64,000 nt of DNA from Armatimonas rosea (lineage in GTDB: Bacteria > Armatimonadota > Armatimonadia > Armatimonadales > Armatimonadaceae), in contig NZ_JACHGW010000001.1 in NCBI RefSeq assembly GCF_014202505.1, forward strand, positions 124,001 through 188,000, given 5' to 3'. The notes beneath the pieces are model-generated. The model had not been told where the DNA came from. It saw only the letters and a program-made list of their open reading frames with translations, and did no database searches. A program made the position numbers and the translations under genes. How positions within the stretch are numbered: the stretch's first letter is position 1; each line of letters opens with the position of its first letter. This document shows, piece by piece, positions 1-7,982 of the stretch.

Positions 1-118
1 CCGGCGTGAGGCTGACCTTGTAGCGTGCCGCCAGCGCCGCCAGGGTGAGGGGCTGGTCGGGCGCGGGCGGATGGAGCGTCAGATCCGCAGCGATGAACTG
101 TGAGAGAGTTGTTGACAT
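1..118 (-). CDS. GntR-family transcriptional regulator, N-terminal fragment
   Basis: Reverse-strand reading from the ATG at 118 gives 39 residues that run off the window edge. The last visible part, LTLAALAARYKVSLTP, matches the start of the recognition region of GntR-type winged helix-turn-helix proteins, which usually continues as VREAL. The gene is divergent from the MFS permease at 161, and only 42 bp separate the two starts. That layout is typical of a local repressor controlling a transporter and catabolic gene. The ligand is unknown; the neighbouring DapA-family lyase makes a hydroxyproline-related or sugar-acid ligand plausible. The effector domain lies outside the window, so the subfamily (FadR, HutC and so on) cannot be read, although the motif spacing looks FadR-like. 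Confidence 0.7.
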   Translation of the reverse strand, partial: MSTTLSQFIAADLTLHPPAPDQPLTLAALAARYKVSLTP

Positions 119-149
119 ACCAGACAGAGCCGATTGTACCGGACACGGG

Positions 150-155
150 TATAGT
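150..155 (+). promoter_or_regulatory. -10-like TATAGT five bases before the MFS start
   Basis: TATAGT is followed by only aagcc and then the ATG at 161. No Shine-Dalgarno sequence fits in that space, so a transcript from this -10 would start at or within a few bases of the start codon. A TGT-N5-ACA half-palindrome at 135-145 could be an operator for the divergent GntR protein. No convincing -35 is visible. Confidence 0.45.
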
Positions 156-160
156 AAGCC

Positions 161-1435
161 ATGCAAGAGGCTACCCTACGAAAGGTGTCGAGGCGACTGA
201 TCCCCTTCATTGCCTTGCTCTACGCCTTCAATATTCTAGATCGCACCAACATCAGTGTCGCCGCGCTCAGCATGAAGCCCGACCTCGGCTTCTCCGACAC
301 GGTCTATGGGCTTGGCGCCGGGGTGTTTTTCCTGGGCTACTTTCTCTTTGAGGTTCCCAGCAACCTGATCCTAGAGCGTGTGGGCGCGCGCAAGTGGATC
401 GCCCGCATTCTCGTGACCTGGGGCGCGGTCTCTGCGGCGATGCTCTTTGTCAAGACCGCGCCGGTGTTCTACGGCATGCGCTTTCTGCTGGGCCTCGCGG
501 AGGCGGGCTTCTATCCCGGGATCATTCTCTACCTGACCTACTGGTTCCCCACCGCACAGCGCGCACAGGCGGTCGCGCGCTTTGTCGCGGTCTCAGCGCT
601 GGTGGGGATTGTGGGGGGGCCGCTCTCGGGCGCACTGCTCAAGCTCGATGGCCTGCTTGGCATGAAGGGCTGGCAGTGGCTCTTTCTGCTAGAGGGTCTA
701 CCGTCGTGCCTGCTCGGTGCCGTGGCCCTGCGCTACCTGACCGACCGCCCCGAAAAAGCGGAGTGGCTCAGCGGTGAAGAGAAGAGCTGGCTGGTGGGGC
801 AGCTGGAGAGAGAGCGCAAGGAGCGGGAGGAGACCCACCAGCACCTCTCGCTTCTCGATGCCTTCAAGAGCCCGCGTCTCCTGCACTTCGCGCTGATCTT
901 CTTTCTCTATGTCTCGGCGGGCTATGGGGTGAGCTTCTTTGCGCCGCAGATCTACAAGTCCCAGACGAATTGGAGCTCCCAGACTATCGCGCTGGTGGCC
1001 GCGCTCCCGGGAATCGCGGGCGCGATCTCGATGCTACTGACCTCGGCGCACTCGGACCGGACGGGCGAGCGCAAGAGATACGTCGCCTTTGGGACGACAC
1101 TCGCGGCGATTGGAGTCAGTGGCGCGGCGCTCTCGCCCAATGCCTATGTCACGCTGGCCGCACTGACAGTTGCGGAGTTCGGGCGCGGGATTGTTCAGGG
1201 GCCGTTCTGGGCCATGCCGACCAGCCTGCTCAGCGGCGCGGCGGCAGCGGGCGGGATCGCGGCGATCAACTCGATCGGCAACCTGGGCGGCTTTGCCGGG
1301 CCCTACGCGATGGGCTGGCTCAAGGACCGCACCCACGGCTACCAGACCGGGCTCTTCCTGCTGGCAGGGCTGCTGATCGGCTCGGCGATCAGCGCACTGC
1401 TCGTGCCCACCAAGCCCGCCAGCAAAGACACGTAG
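161..1435 (+). CDS. MFS transporter, anion:cation symporter (ACS) type
   Basis: The 424-residue protein has about 12 hydrophobic segments and the organisation of the major facilitator superfamily. An N-terminal LYAFNILDRTNISVA segment followed by a membrane-spanning GLGAGVFFLGYFLFEVPSN stretch is characteristic of the ACS family, which takes up organic anions such as phthalate, hexuronates, tartrate or 4-hydroxyphenylacetate. It is an inner-membrane protein. The gene is followed by a DapA-family lyase and preceded by a divergent GntR gene, so it probably imports the precursor of the lyase substrate. Hydroxyproline is one candidate, but ACS members usually carry acids, so the substrate remains open. 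The start is the first ATG after a -10-like hexamer. Confidence 0.88.
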   Translation: MQEATLRKVSRRLIPFIALLYAFNILDRTNISVAALSMKPDLGFSDTVYGLGAGVFFLGYFLFEVPSNLILERVGARKWIARILVTWGAVSAAMLFVKTAPVFYGMRFLLGLAEAGFYPGIILYLTYWFPTAQRAQAVARFVAVSALVGIVGGPLSGALLKLDGLLGMKGWQWLFLLEGLPSCLLGAVALRYLTDRPEKAEWLSGEEKSWLVGQLERERKEREETHQHLSLLDAFKSPRLLHFALIFFLYVSAGYGVSFFAPQIYKSQTNWSSQTIALVAALPGIAGAISMLLTSAHSDRTGERKRYVAFGTTLAAIGVSGAALSPNAYVTLAALTVAEFGRGIVQGPFWAMPTSLLSGAAAAGGIAAINSIGNLGGFAGPYAMGWLKDRTHGYQTGLFLLAGLLIGSAISALLVPTKPASKDT

Positions 1436-1447
1436 AAAATCATAAAA

Positions 1448-1476
1448 TTGACATTGCACACAATGTGAAATATAAT
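1448..1476 (+). promoter_or_regulatory. Consensus sigma-70 promoter with an inverted repeat in its spacer
   Basis: TTGACA (1448-1453) and TATAAT (1471-1476) are separated by exactly 17 bp, a perfect match to the housekeeping consensus. The spacer holds an inverted repeat, TTnCACA-CAA-TGTGnAA, a likely operator that would block RNA polymerase when occupied. The lyase ATG lies 9 nt after the -10, so the message would be leaderless or nearly so. The neighbouring GntR protein is the obvious candidate repressor. Confidence 0.8.
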
Positions 1477-1485
1477 CGAACCACT

Positions 1486-2400
1486 ATGGCAAACCAACCT
1501 ATCTCCCCTATCTCTTGGCGCGGAGTCTTCCCCGCCGTCACCACCCAGATGCACGCCGACCAGAGTATCGACTGGGCCGCACAAGCACACCATCTTGAGG
1601 TGCTGATCGACTCGGGCATCCATGGCCTGATCCTGTGTGGCTCGCTCGGGGAGAACCAGACCCTGCTCCCCGACGAAAAACGCGCGGTGGTGAAGCACGC
1701 CAAGGAAGTGGCCGCAGGGCGTATCCCCGTGCTCTCCGGGGTCGCGGAGATGAGCACGGCGGCGGCGTGCCAGTATGTCCAGGACATGGAGGCGCTCGGG
1801 GCCGATGGCGTCATGGTCCTCCCCGCGATGGTCTACAAGTCCGATCCCCGCGAGACCATGGCGCACTTTAGGACGGTCGCAGCCGCCAGCAAGCTCCCGA
1901 TCATTGTCTACAACAACCCGGTCGGCTATGGAGTCGATATCACCCCCAAGATGTTTGCCGAGCTCGCCGATGTCGAGACCCTGGTCGCGATTAAAGAGTC
2001 GTCGGCCGATACCACCCGCATCACCGAGCTCTACAACGCCTGCGGGGACCGCTACGCCCTCTACGGCGGGGTCGATACGCTCATCCCCGAGTGCGTGCTG
2101 ATGGGCGCGACCGGCTGGATCGCGGGAGTCGGGCTGGCCTTCCCCAAAGAGAATGCACGGATGTGGGAGCTGATGATGGCCGGTGAGTGGGACAAGGCAC
2201 GCGAGCTCTGGCGCTGGTTCCTGCCCCTGATGACCCTGGATATCGGGCCGCACTTTGTTCAGAAGATCAAGCTGGTGCTCCAAGAAGTGGGGCTCGGGAG
2301 CGAGTGGGTGCGCGCGCCGCGCCTGACTCTGGCGGGCACGGAGCGCGACGAGATCCTCGCCTTGATCCACAAGGGAATCGCGGAGCGCCCCACCCTCTAA
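1486..2400 (+). CDS. DapA-family (DHDPS/NAL) lyase or deaminase, probably of hydroxyproline catabolism
   Basis: This 304-residue TIM-barrel protein belongs to the dihydrodipicolinate synthase/N-acetylneuraminate lyase family. The Schiff-base lysine is K170 in LVAIKESS, and the partner tyrosine is Y142 in YNNPVGYG. The substrate loop GSLGEN (about 52-57) replaces the GTTGE of true DapA, so lysine biosynthesis is unlikely. Family members with other roles include the 4-hydroxy-pyrroline-2-carboxylate deaminase of D-hydroxyproline breakdown. A hydroxyproline epimerase (15358) and a DadA-like oxidase (18373) in the same window make that role attractive. Sugar-acid lyase is the main alternative. 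The frame is open far upstream, but the ATG at 1486 right after a perfect promoter is the sensible start. Confidence 0.82.
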   Translation: MANQPISPISWRGVFPAVTTQMHADQSIDWAAQAHHLEVLIDSGIHGLILCGSLGENQTLLPDEKRAVVKHAKEVAAGRIPVLSGVAEMSTAAACQYVQDMEALGADGVMVLPAMVYKSDPRETMAHFRTVAAASKLPIIVYNNPVGYGVDITPKMFAELADVETLVAIKESSADTTRITELYNACGDRYALYGGVDTLIPECVLMGATGWIAGVGLAFPKENARMWELMMAGEWDKARELWRWFLPLMTLDIGPHFVQKIKLVLQEVGLGSEWVRAPRLTLAGTERDEILALIHKGIAERPTL

Positions 2401-2404
2401 GCTC

Positions 2405-3781
2405 ATGCTGCCGCCTCTTCCTCCCGCACTCGTACTGAGCACCTGCGCTTTCCAGGAAGAGCGACACGCACAAGCACGCCAGCTCCTTGCCAACCTGGGA
2501 ACACTGAGCCAAGCGGAGATCACAACCCTCGTCCGCCTTGGCTCGGTGACCCACACCGAGCTCCTCCCCCTCCTCAAACAGTACCTGGCACTCTACAGAA
2601 CCGATGAGCCGCAGCGTGCTCTCTCACAGGCGATCGAGCTGTTGGACCGTGTGCGAAGACCGGGGCAGCTCATGGAGTACCAAGAGCTCCTCTTGCAGCC
2701 GGGGTTTCTGGAGAACGTGCGCTGGGACAGAGAACTCGCCGACTCGCGCCAGCCCGCTGTCCTTGCCTTTCTCAAGGCGGCACTGGCAAACCCGAACGCG
2801 CCCCCCGAGCTGCGCCGCTTGGCGTTCCTGAACCTGGGACGGACGGGCGGCGCCGCAATGGTGCCGACAATTCTAGCCGTGCGAAACCAAGAGCGCCAGC
2901 GCCGGGTCTCCGGTAGCTTTGTTGAGCGTCTACAGCTGGAGCGCCTCGCCCCACGCGTGCTCTCGAAAGAGGAGAGCCGGCATAGTAGAATTTTAACGGA
3001 GGTGATCGCCTTGGAGAAAGATTGGGCTCTGCTCACAAACGGGGAGCTGGGCCATGGCGACGATCTCTGGGTGGCACGCTGGGACGGAGCGCACTGGAGC
3101 GACCTGCGCTTCACCGGCGAGACGCTAACTCCCTGGAAGGGCCCCACACGCAAAGAGCCCAATCCGCCTCCGATCCGCTATCCGCTTGACTGGTACGCTC
3201 GCTTTGTGGGCAACGAGGCGCTCACCCAAGACAGCGACCACGATGGCCTCACGGAGCTCATGGAGAAGCGCCTTGGCACCGATCCCAACAACCCCGATTC
3301 CGATGGCGACGGCCTCACCGATAGCGAAGATAGAAACCCTCTCGCCGCGCCACGGCCGCCGGTCACCGATGAGGAGAAGATCATCGTGGCGAGCTTTGAG
3401 GCCCTGTACGCCTTTAGAAGCTACAATGCCTGGCCCTGCGTCATTGAGACTCCCAAAGGCATGCGCCCGTTGGAGTTTTTCGGCTTGAATGGGCGGCTCT
3501 TTGCTCTGCCCTATGTAGCGACGAAAACGCCCTTGACATCCTGTATCGGTGAAGGCACAGCAGCCTATCATTTTCATCTTCCAGAATACGACTTTGCGGG
3601 GAAAAAGCTTCCTCGGAAGAAAATTAAGGACTGGATTCTCTGGAACGCGGCACATACCGAGGCAAAGATCAGCCTGAATCGCTACTACGGGATGCTCAAT
3701 GCGGAAGGGTTTGATCTTCGGCTCCGCAAGTTCGGAGCAGAGTGGGTTGTGGTTGGGCTGCGATCGACTTGGGTCGCGTAG
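2405..3781 (+). CDS. Secreted or surface protein with thrombospondin type-3 calcium repeats
   Basis: The 458-residue protein begins 4 bp after the lyase stop. A short hydrophobic N-terminus ending near a cysteine (ALVLSTC) could be a degenerate export or lipoprotein signal, although threonine before the cysteine is not a classical lipobox. Residues 50-200 are helical and rich in leucine and arginine, resembling HEAT-like repeats. Around residues 273-310 two aspartate-rich loops (DSDHDGLTE and DSDGDGLTD) are typical calcium-binding type-3 repeats, with LGTDPNNPDSDGDG linking them. The C-terminal 130 residues are unrecognised. It was probably acquired as part of an extracellular protein, and the function is unknown. 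Confidence 0.7.
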   Translation: MLPPLPPALVLSTCAFQEERHAQARQLLANLGTLSQAEITTLVRLGSVTHTELLPLLKQYLALYRTDEPQRALSQAIELLDRVRRPGQLMEYQELLLQPGFLENVRWDRELADSRQPAVLAFLKAALANPNAPPELRRLAFLNLGRTGGAAMVPTILAVRNQERQRRVSGSFVERLQLERLAPRVLSKEESRHSRILTEVIALEKDWALLTNGELGHGDDLWVARWDGAHWSDLRFTGETLTPWKGPTRKEPNPPPIRYPLDWYARFVGNEALTQDSDHDGLTELMEKRLGTDPNNPDSDGDGLTDSEDRNPLAAPRPPVTDEEKIIVASFEALYAFRSYNAWPCVIETPKGMRPLEFFGLNGRLFALPYVATKTPLTSCIGEGTAAYHFHLPEYDFAGKKLPRKKIKDWILWNAAHTEAKISLNRYYGMLNAEGFDLRLRKFGAEWVVVGLRSTWVA

Positions 3782-3801
3782 GCTTTTAGAGAGGGAACAT
3801 A

Positions 3802-6183
3802 ATGCGAGGAATGGTTGCACTGGCGCTGAGCGCCATCGTCTTGGGAGGGATTGGGATGGCACAGGCACAGGGGACAAAGGCGGACTACGAGCGGGCGGCG
3901 AAGCTGGGTGAGCTGTCGCGGGGGAAGGTCTTCCGGGCGAGCGTGTCTCCCAACTGGCTCGACAGTGGGCGGCTCTGGTACCGGGTGGAGACGGGCACCA
4001 ATGCCTTTGAGTGGGTGCTGGTCGGGGCCGACGGCAAGCTCTCGCGCTTCCCCACCGAGGCGGCGCTCAAGGCGGCACTGGGCGGCAAGCTCGGCACCGA
4101 GACTGTCCAGCGCCTCACCGCACGACCGCAGCCCGGCGAGGCGGGTGAGCGGGTCGATCTGGTGTTTGACAACCAGACCAGCAGCGAGATTACGCTGTTC
4201 TGGGTGAGTGGCAGCGACCGGACGCCCTACGGGAAAGTAGCTCCCGGGAAGAAGTACAGCCAGAGCACGTTTGGCGGCCATGCCTGGGAGGTGCGCGATG
4301 CGAGCGGCAAGGTGCTGGGCTATGCCACCGCGCCCGCGCTCGGCGGCACGGTCGTCGTGGATGGCAAGCGCGCCGCCCCGACTCGTCGCGAGGGGCAGCG
4401 GGGAAATCCCGGCGCATCCCCCGACGGCAAGTGGGTCGCGTTTCTAAAGGGGGATAACCTCTGGGTGCGCCCCACGGCGGGCGGCGAGGCGGTCGCGCTG
4501 AGTAGTGATGGCAAGCCCAAGGACTCCTACGACGGCACGGGCTTTTTCTGGTCCCCCGATAGCACCAAGCTGGTCGCCTTCCGCACCGAGGCTGCGCAGG
4601 AGCACAAGGTCTATATTGTGTCGTCGTCGCCCCGGGACCAGACCCAGCCCAAGCTCGTCACCCTGGACTATCTCAAGCCCGGCGATAAGATCGAGCACCC
4701 ACGCCCCGTGCTCTTTGATGTGGTCAATAAGAAAGCGATTGCGCTGAGTGAGTCGCTCTTTCCCAACCCGTGGAGCCTGCCCGCGCTCGGGGACTCCGGC
4801 TGGGGCGCGGGTGTCACCTGGGCCGCGGACTCGTCGCGCTTCTTCTTTGCCTACAACCAGCGCGGCCACCAGGTGATGCGGGTCGTGAGTGTCGATGCGG
4901 CCAGCGGGACTCCCAAGACGCTCTTTGAGGACACGACCAAGACTTTCATCCACTACTCCGGCAAGTTCTGGGCGCGCTACCTACCCAAGTCCAATGAGAT
5001 TGTCTGGATGAGCGAGCGCGACGGCTGGAACCATCTCTTTGTCCACGATGCGACCAGCGGGCAGGTGAAGCGCCAGCTCACCAAGGGCGAGTGGACCGTC
5101 CGCGGCGTGGAGAGCTTCGACGAAGACAAGGGCGAGCTGCTACTCCGTATCGCGGGACGCACGCCCGGCGAGGACCCCTACCATGTCCACTTCGCTCGGG
5201 TCTCGGTCGCCACCGGAGCGCTCACGCCCCTCACCGACGGCGACGGCACGCATCGGATCGCCCTCTCCCCCGATGGGACGCGCTACCTCGATAGCTACTC
5301 CCGCGTCGATCTGCCGACGGTCACGGAGCTGCGTAGCACCGCCGACGGCAAGAAGCTCGCGACTCTGGAGAAGGGCGATGCGTCGGCGCTCCTAGCCACT
5401 GGCTGGAAGCAGCCCGAGCGCTTTGTGGCGAAGGGCCGCGACGGCACGACGGATATCTACGGCGTGCTCTGGCGCCCCACGAACTTCGACCCGGCGAAAA
5501 AATACCCTGTGATTGAGCAGATCTACGCCGGGCCGCAGGGCTTCTTTGTTCCGAAGCAGTGGAGCAGTAACTACGGCAACCCCCAGCAGCTCGCCGAGCT
5601 GGGCTTCCTGGTGGTCCAGATCGACGGCATGGGCACCGACGGGCGGAGCAAGGCGTTCCACGATGTCTGCTTCAAGAACCTCAAGGACGCCGGCTTCCCC
5701 GATCGTATCCTGTGGATGAAGGCGCTCGCCCAGAAGTACCCGTCGCTCGATCTCACGCGAGTCGGGGTGTACGGCGGGAGCGCGGGCGGGCAAAACGCGC
5801 TGGCCGCGCTGCTCTGGCACGGGGATTTCTACAAGGCCGCGGTCGCCGACTGCGGCTGCCACGACAATCGCATGGATAAGGTCTGGTGGAACGAGCAGTG
5901 GATGAGCTACCCGGTCGATAAGTCCTACGAAGAGAGCTCCAACGTGGTCAACGCCCACCAGCTCACGGGCAAGCTGCTCTTAACGGTCGGCGAGGTGGAC
6001 AGCAATGTCGATCCCGCCAGCACGATGCAGGTCGCCGATGCGCTGATTAAGGCCAACAAGGACTACGAGCTGATTGTCTTCCCCGGCGCCAACCACGGTG
6101 CCGGCGAGAGTCCCTACGGCAAGCGCCGCCGCATGGACTTTTTTGTCAAGAACTTACTGGGAGTGGAGCCTCGTAGCCGGTAA
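3802..6183 (+). CDS. S9 dipeptidyl-peptidase IV-like peptidase with inserted VHL-like beta domain
   Basis: The 793-residue protein has an N-terminal signal peptide (about 1-22, ending AQAQG), so it is exported. A DPPIV-type beta-propeller fills roughly residues 190-520. The C-terminal alpha/beta hydrolase carries S660 (GGSAGG), D733 and H765; the 32-residue Asp-His spacing equals that of human DPP4. Between the signal and the propeller, at about 115-185, a segment with FDNQTSSEITLFWV, PPG-like and GHAWEVRD motifs resembles the beta domain of the von Hippel-Lindau protein. It probably removes N-terminal dipeptides, often Xaa-Pro, from peptides in the periplasm. A good Shine-Dalgarno (agaggg) precedes the ATG. 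Confidence 0.88.
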   Translation: MRGMVALALSAIVLGGIGMAQAQGTKADYERAAKLGELSRGKVFRASVSPNWLDSGRLWYRVETGTNAFEWVLVGADGKLSRFPTEAALKAALGGKLGTETVQRLTARPQPGEAGERVDLVFDNQTSSEITLFWVSGSDRTPYGKVAPGKKYSQSTFGGHAWEVRDASGKVLGYATAPALGGTVVVDGKRAAPTRREGQRGNPGASPDGKWVAFLKGDNLWVRPTAGGEAVALSSDGKPKDSYDGTGFFWSPDSTKLVAFRTEAAQEHKVYIVSSSPRDQTQPKLVTLDYLKPGDKIEHPRPVLFDVVNKKAIALSESLFPNPWSLPALGDSGWGAGVTWAADSSRFFFAYNQRGHQVMRVVSVDAASGTPKTLFEDTTKTFIHYSGKFWARYLPKSNEIVWMSERDGWNHLFVHDATSGQVKRQLTKGEWTVRGVESFDEDKGELLLRIAGRTPGEDPYHVHFARVSVATGALTPLTDGDGTHRIALSPDGTRYLDSYSRVDLPTVTELRSTADGKKLATLEKGDASALLATGWKQPERFVAKGRDGTTDIYGVLWRPTNFDPAKKYPVIEQIYAGPQGFFVPKQWSSNYGNPQQLAELGFLVVQIDGMGTDGRSKAFHDVCFKNLKDAGFPDRILWMKALAQKYPSLDLTRVGVYGGSAGGQNALAALLWHGDFYKAAVADCGCHDNRMDKVWWNEQWMSYPVDKSYEESSNVVNAHQLTGKLLLTVGEVDSNVDPASTMQVADALIKANKDYELIVFPGANHGAGESPYGKRRRMDFFVKNLLGVEPRSR

Positions 6184-6210
6184 AATGCCGGCTAAGGAGT
6201 ACCCCCAACC

Positions 6211-6978
6211 GTGAAAAACTCGACAAACTGGACAAACTGGGAGACTGGGTTCTTCGTCATGATCGTGGTGACCAATCTTCAGCGCGGTCAGGCCATTGAT
6301 GCAGAGCATGCTCGCAATGTCGCTATCTACCGACTTGTGGTGACACTCATTGGGATCATTGGTCTGGTCACCGTGCAGGTTCTCAAGCGGAAGAACCCGC
6401 CGCCTGCCCCGCTTGCGGCCACACCAGAGAGCACTGAAGCGGGAATTGCGATCTCGTATGTCAATACCCGCGCCACTCTTTGGCGCGGGGAGCTCGCCGC
6501 TCTCAAGCACGCCCACTTTATGAGAAAGCTTCTTATCACTTTTGTGGTGACGGTCACGTTCCCGCTCACTGCCGCTCTCTGGCAGAAGCAAGGAAGCGTG
6601 ATCGCGCTCAGTGTCTTGCCGCTCACCATTCTTTTTTCCGCCGCCGCTGTGGGCGGTTTTATCCTCGCCATGACCTGGCTCGCGATCCTTGCCCGCTGCC
6701 CCACGCCCACGAGCACACGTCCGGTCACCACCGAGATCCGCGCGGAGGGGATCGTGGACCGGCTCCCCGAGAAGACCAATATGTTCCCCTGGAGCGCCAT
6801 CCGCCGCGTCTTTGTGCAGGATGGTGACCTCATGATCGAGCTGGTCAACGCGGGCTGCTGGATCCCCCGCGAGGCGTTCAACGACGGCGACGCGGAGAAG
6901 TGCCGGGCCATGATCGAGGCCCTCTGGAAGAGCAACGGCACCCGCTGGCCCGAGTTTGCTCCCCTTAAGTCCCGCTAG
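6211..6978 (+). CDS. Membrane protein with C-terminal YcxB-like domain
   Basis: The 255-residue protein starts with GTG. It has hydrophobic segments near residues 48-66, 103-122 and 131-160. The C-terminal 80 residues read like the YcxB family: a hydrophilic EIRAEGIVDRLP, then MFPWSAIRRVFVQDGDLMI and CWIPREAF, with the typical WSAI-(10)-iPK/RxAF spacing. In the YcxB family this soluble domain sits on the cytoplasmic side, and its function is not established. An AAGGAG lies 13 nt upstream of the start, rather far away. The gene stands alone between the S9 peptidase and a convergent reductase. Confidence 0.72.
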   Translation: MKNSTNWTNWETGFFVMIVVTNLQRGQAIDAEHARNVAIYRLVVTLIGIIGLVTVQVLKRKNPPPAPLAATPESTEAGIAISYVNTRATLWRGELAALKHAHFMRKLLITFVVTVTFPLTAALWQKQGSVIALSVLPLTILFSAAAVGGFILAMTWLAILARCPTPTSTRPVTTEIRAEGIVDRLPEKTNMFPWSAIRRVFVQDGDLMIELVNAGCWIPREAFNDGDAEKCRAMIEALWKSNGTRWPEFAPLKSR

Positions 6979-6990
6979 TTTTTGTGGATG

Positions 6991-7114
6991 GTGCGGGGAT
7001 GGGAAATCCCCGGCACAAGAGAGGGAGCGCCCCGTGGGCGCACAAACACAACGTCTCTGCGCGTCCACGGGACGCTCCCAAAATCCGAGGCGGGTATTTT
7101 CTAATGCCCGCCTC
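6991..7114. repeat. Cluster of three palindromes between convergent genes
   Basis: There are three successive hairpins: GGGGAT/ATCCCC (6991-7015), a 19-bp imperfect stem starting GGGAGCG with its partner at 7061-7079, and GAGGCGGGTATT/AATGCCCGCCTC (7087-7098 and 7103-7114). The last abuts the stop codon of the reductase gene. The middle stem is closely related to the hairpin at 55319-55369. The cluster probably serves both genes as a terminator and belongs to a dispersed repeat family. Confidence 0.7.
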
Positions 7115-7860
7115 TAACGCCCGCCACGCGCCACGCTGGCGCAGTTGATCGCCACCCACTCCGGGCGTCGCATGGCGACGATGAGCCTATCGACATTCGG
7201 GAAGAACGCCGAGAAGCGCAGCAGCTCGTCGGCGAGGGTGGCCTTGTCTTTTTCCTGCTGCTGGGCCTGCTTGTCTAGCTCCCAGCCGCGCACAAACGGC
7301 GACGTGGCAAGGGTCTCCCAGCCGAGGGCTTTGTAGGCGGCAAAGCGCGGCGCGGCATCGGCGGCGCAGGTCACATTGCACGGTGCGACCGCAAAGGCGT
7401 AGGGGCTGGCTTGGGGTGAGTCGAGCGGCGGCATCCAGGTCCCCAGTCGGCCGACATGGCCCGCTTGCTGCCAGGAGACTGCCAGTGCCTCTTGTGCCGC
7501 CTGCGCCGCGGGGTCGCTCACCGGATGGACAACCAGGTGCTCGATGTGCTCGCTCTGGAGCTCCGTCAGCATTTGCGCGAGGTGGTGCGGCTGGTAGGGC
7601 GCGTGGCCGCCCACGGAATCATCGGGGCCGAAGTCAGTGAAGAAGTTCCAGGCGATCAGCTGCGCCTCAGCGCGGCGGCCCAGGCGCTTGAGAGACTTAC
7701 CCAGCGCGACCCGCTCCGGCAGGTAGGTCGTGTCAAAGGTCGTGATGCCCGCATCCAGGCACGCCGCGACAATCGCGTCCTGTGTCCTCTCGTCCGGCGC
7801 GGGATCGGAGCCCAGCTGCGCGATAAACGAGTGCCCCCCAAGGATCAGCCGATGCGTCAT
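7114..7860 (-). CDS. Aldo/keto reductase-like protein
   Basis: The 248-residue protein starts LILGGHSFIAQLG, and an AGITTFDTTY segment near residue 40 matches the catalytic-aspartate motif of aldo/keto reductases (GxxxFDTA/SxxY). The family's usual lysine and histidine positions are weak here. It is shorter than the usual 300-330 residues and lacks an obvious C-terminal NADPH-binding half, so it may be a divergent or non-catalytic member. The ATG at 7860 is chosen because a TACAAT hexamer lies 6 nt upstream. A GTG at 7890 would add ten residues but would then overlap the AAGGAGG located there. The next gene is a divergent NRPS 123 bp away. Confidence 0.6.
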   Translation of the reverse strand: MTHRLILGGHSFIAQLGSDPAPDERTQDAIVAACLDAGITTFDTTYLPERVALGKSLKRLGRRAEAQLIAWNFFTDFGPDDSVGGHAPYQPHHLAQMLTELQSEHIEHLVVHPVSDPAAQAAQEALAVSWQQAGHVGRLGTWMPPLDSPQASPYAFAVAPCNVTCAADAAPRFAAYKALGWETLATSPFVRGWELDKQAQQQEKDKATLADELLRFSAFFPNVDRLIVAMRRPEWVAINCASVARGGR

Positions 7861-7866
7861 AGCGCG

Positions 7867-7872
7867 ATTGTA
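7867..7872 (-). promoter_or_regulatory. -10-like TACAAT six bases before the reductase ATG
   Basis: Read on the minus strand, TACAAT-cgcgct-ATG. An AAGGAGG lies directly upstream of the hexamer, 12 nt from the ATG. Both a leaderless message and a conventional leader with a distant Shine-Dalgarno are therefore possible. Confidence 0.35.
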
Positions 7873-7982
7873 CCTCCTTGGTCGTTGCACAAGAACTATC
7901 GCCTCAGTAGTTTAGTTGCAAATAGTAAGGGCCTCTGACCAGTCCCGAGCGACCACATCGCCGTCATCATTAAGGAATATCT

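Noticed and set aside
1339-2577. A 412-residue reverse-strand frame opposite the lyase gene
   Set aside because: Arginine- and glycine-rich composition typical of antisense frames in GC-rich DNA, and it runs through a consensus promoter and a conserved gene.
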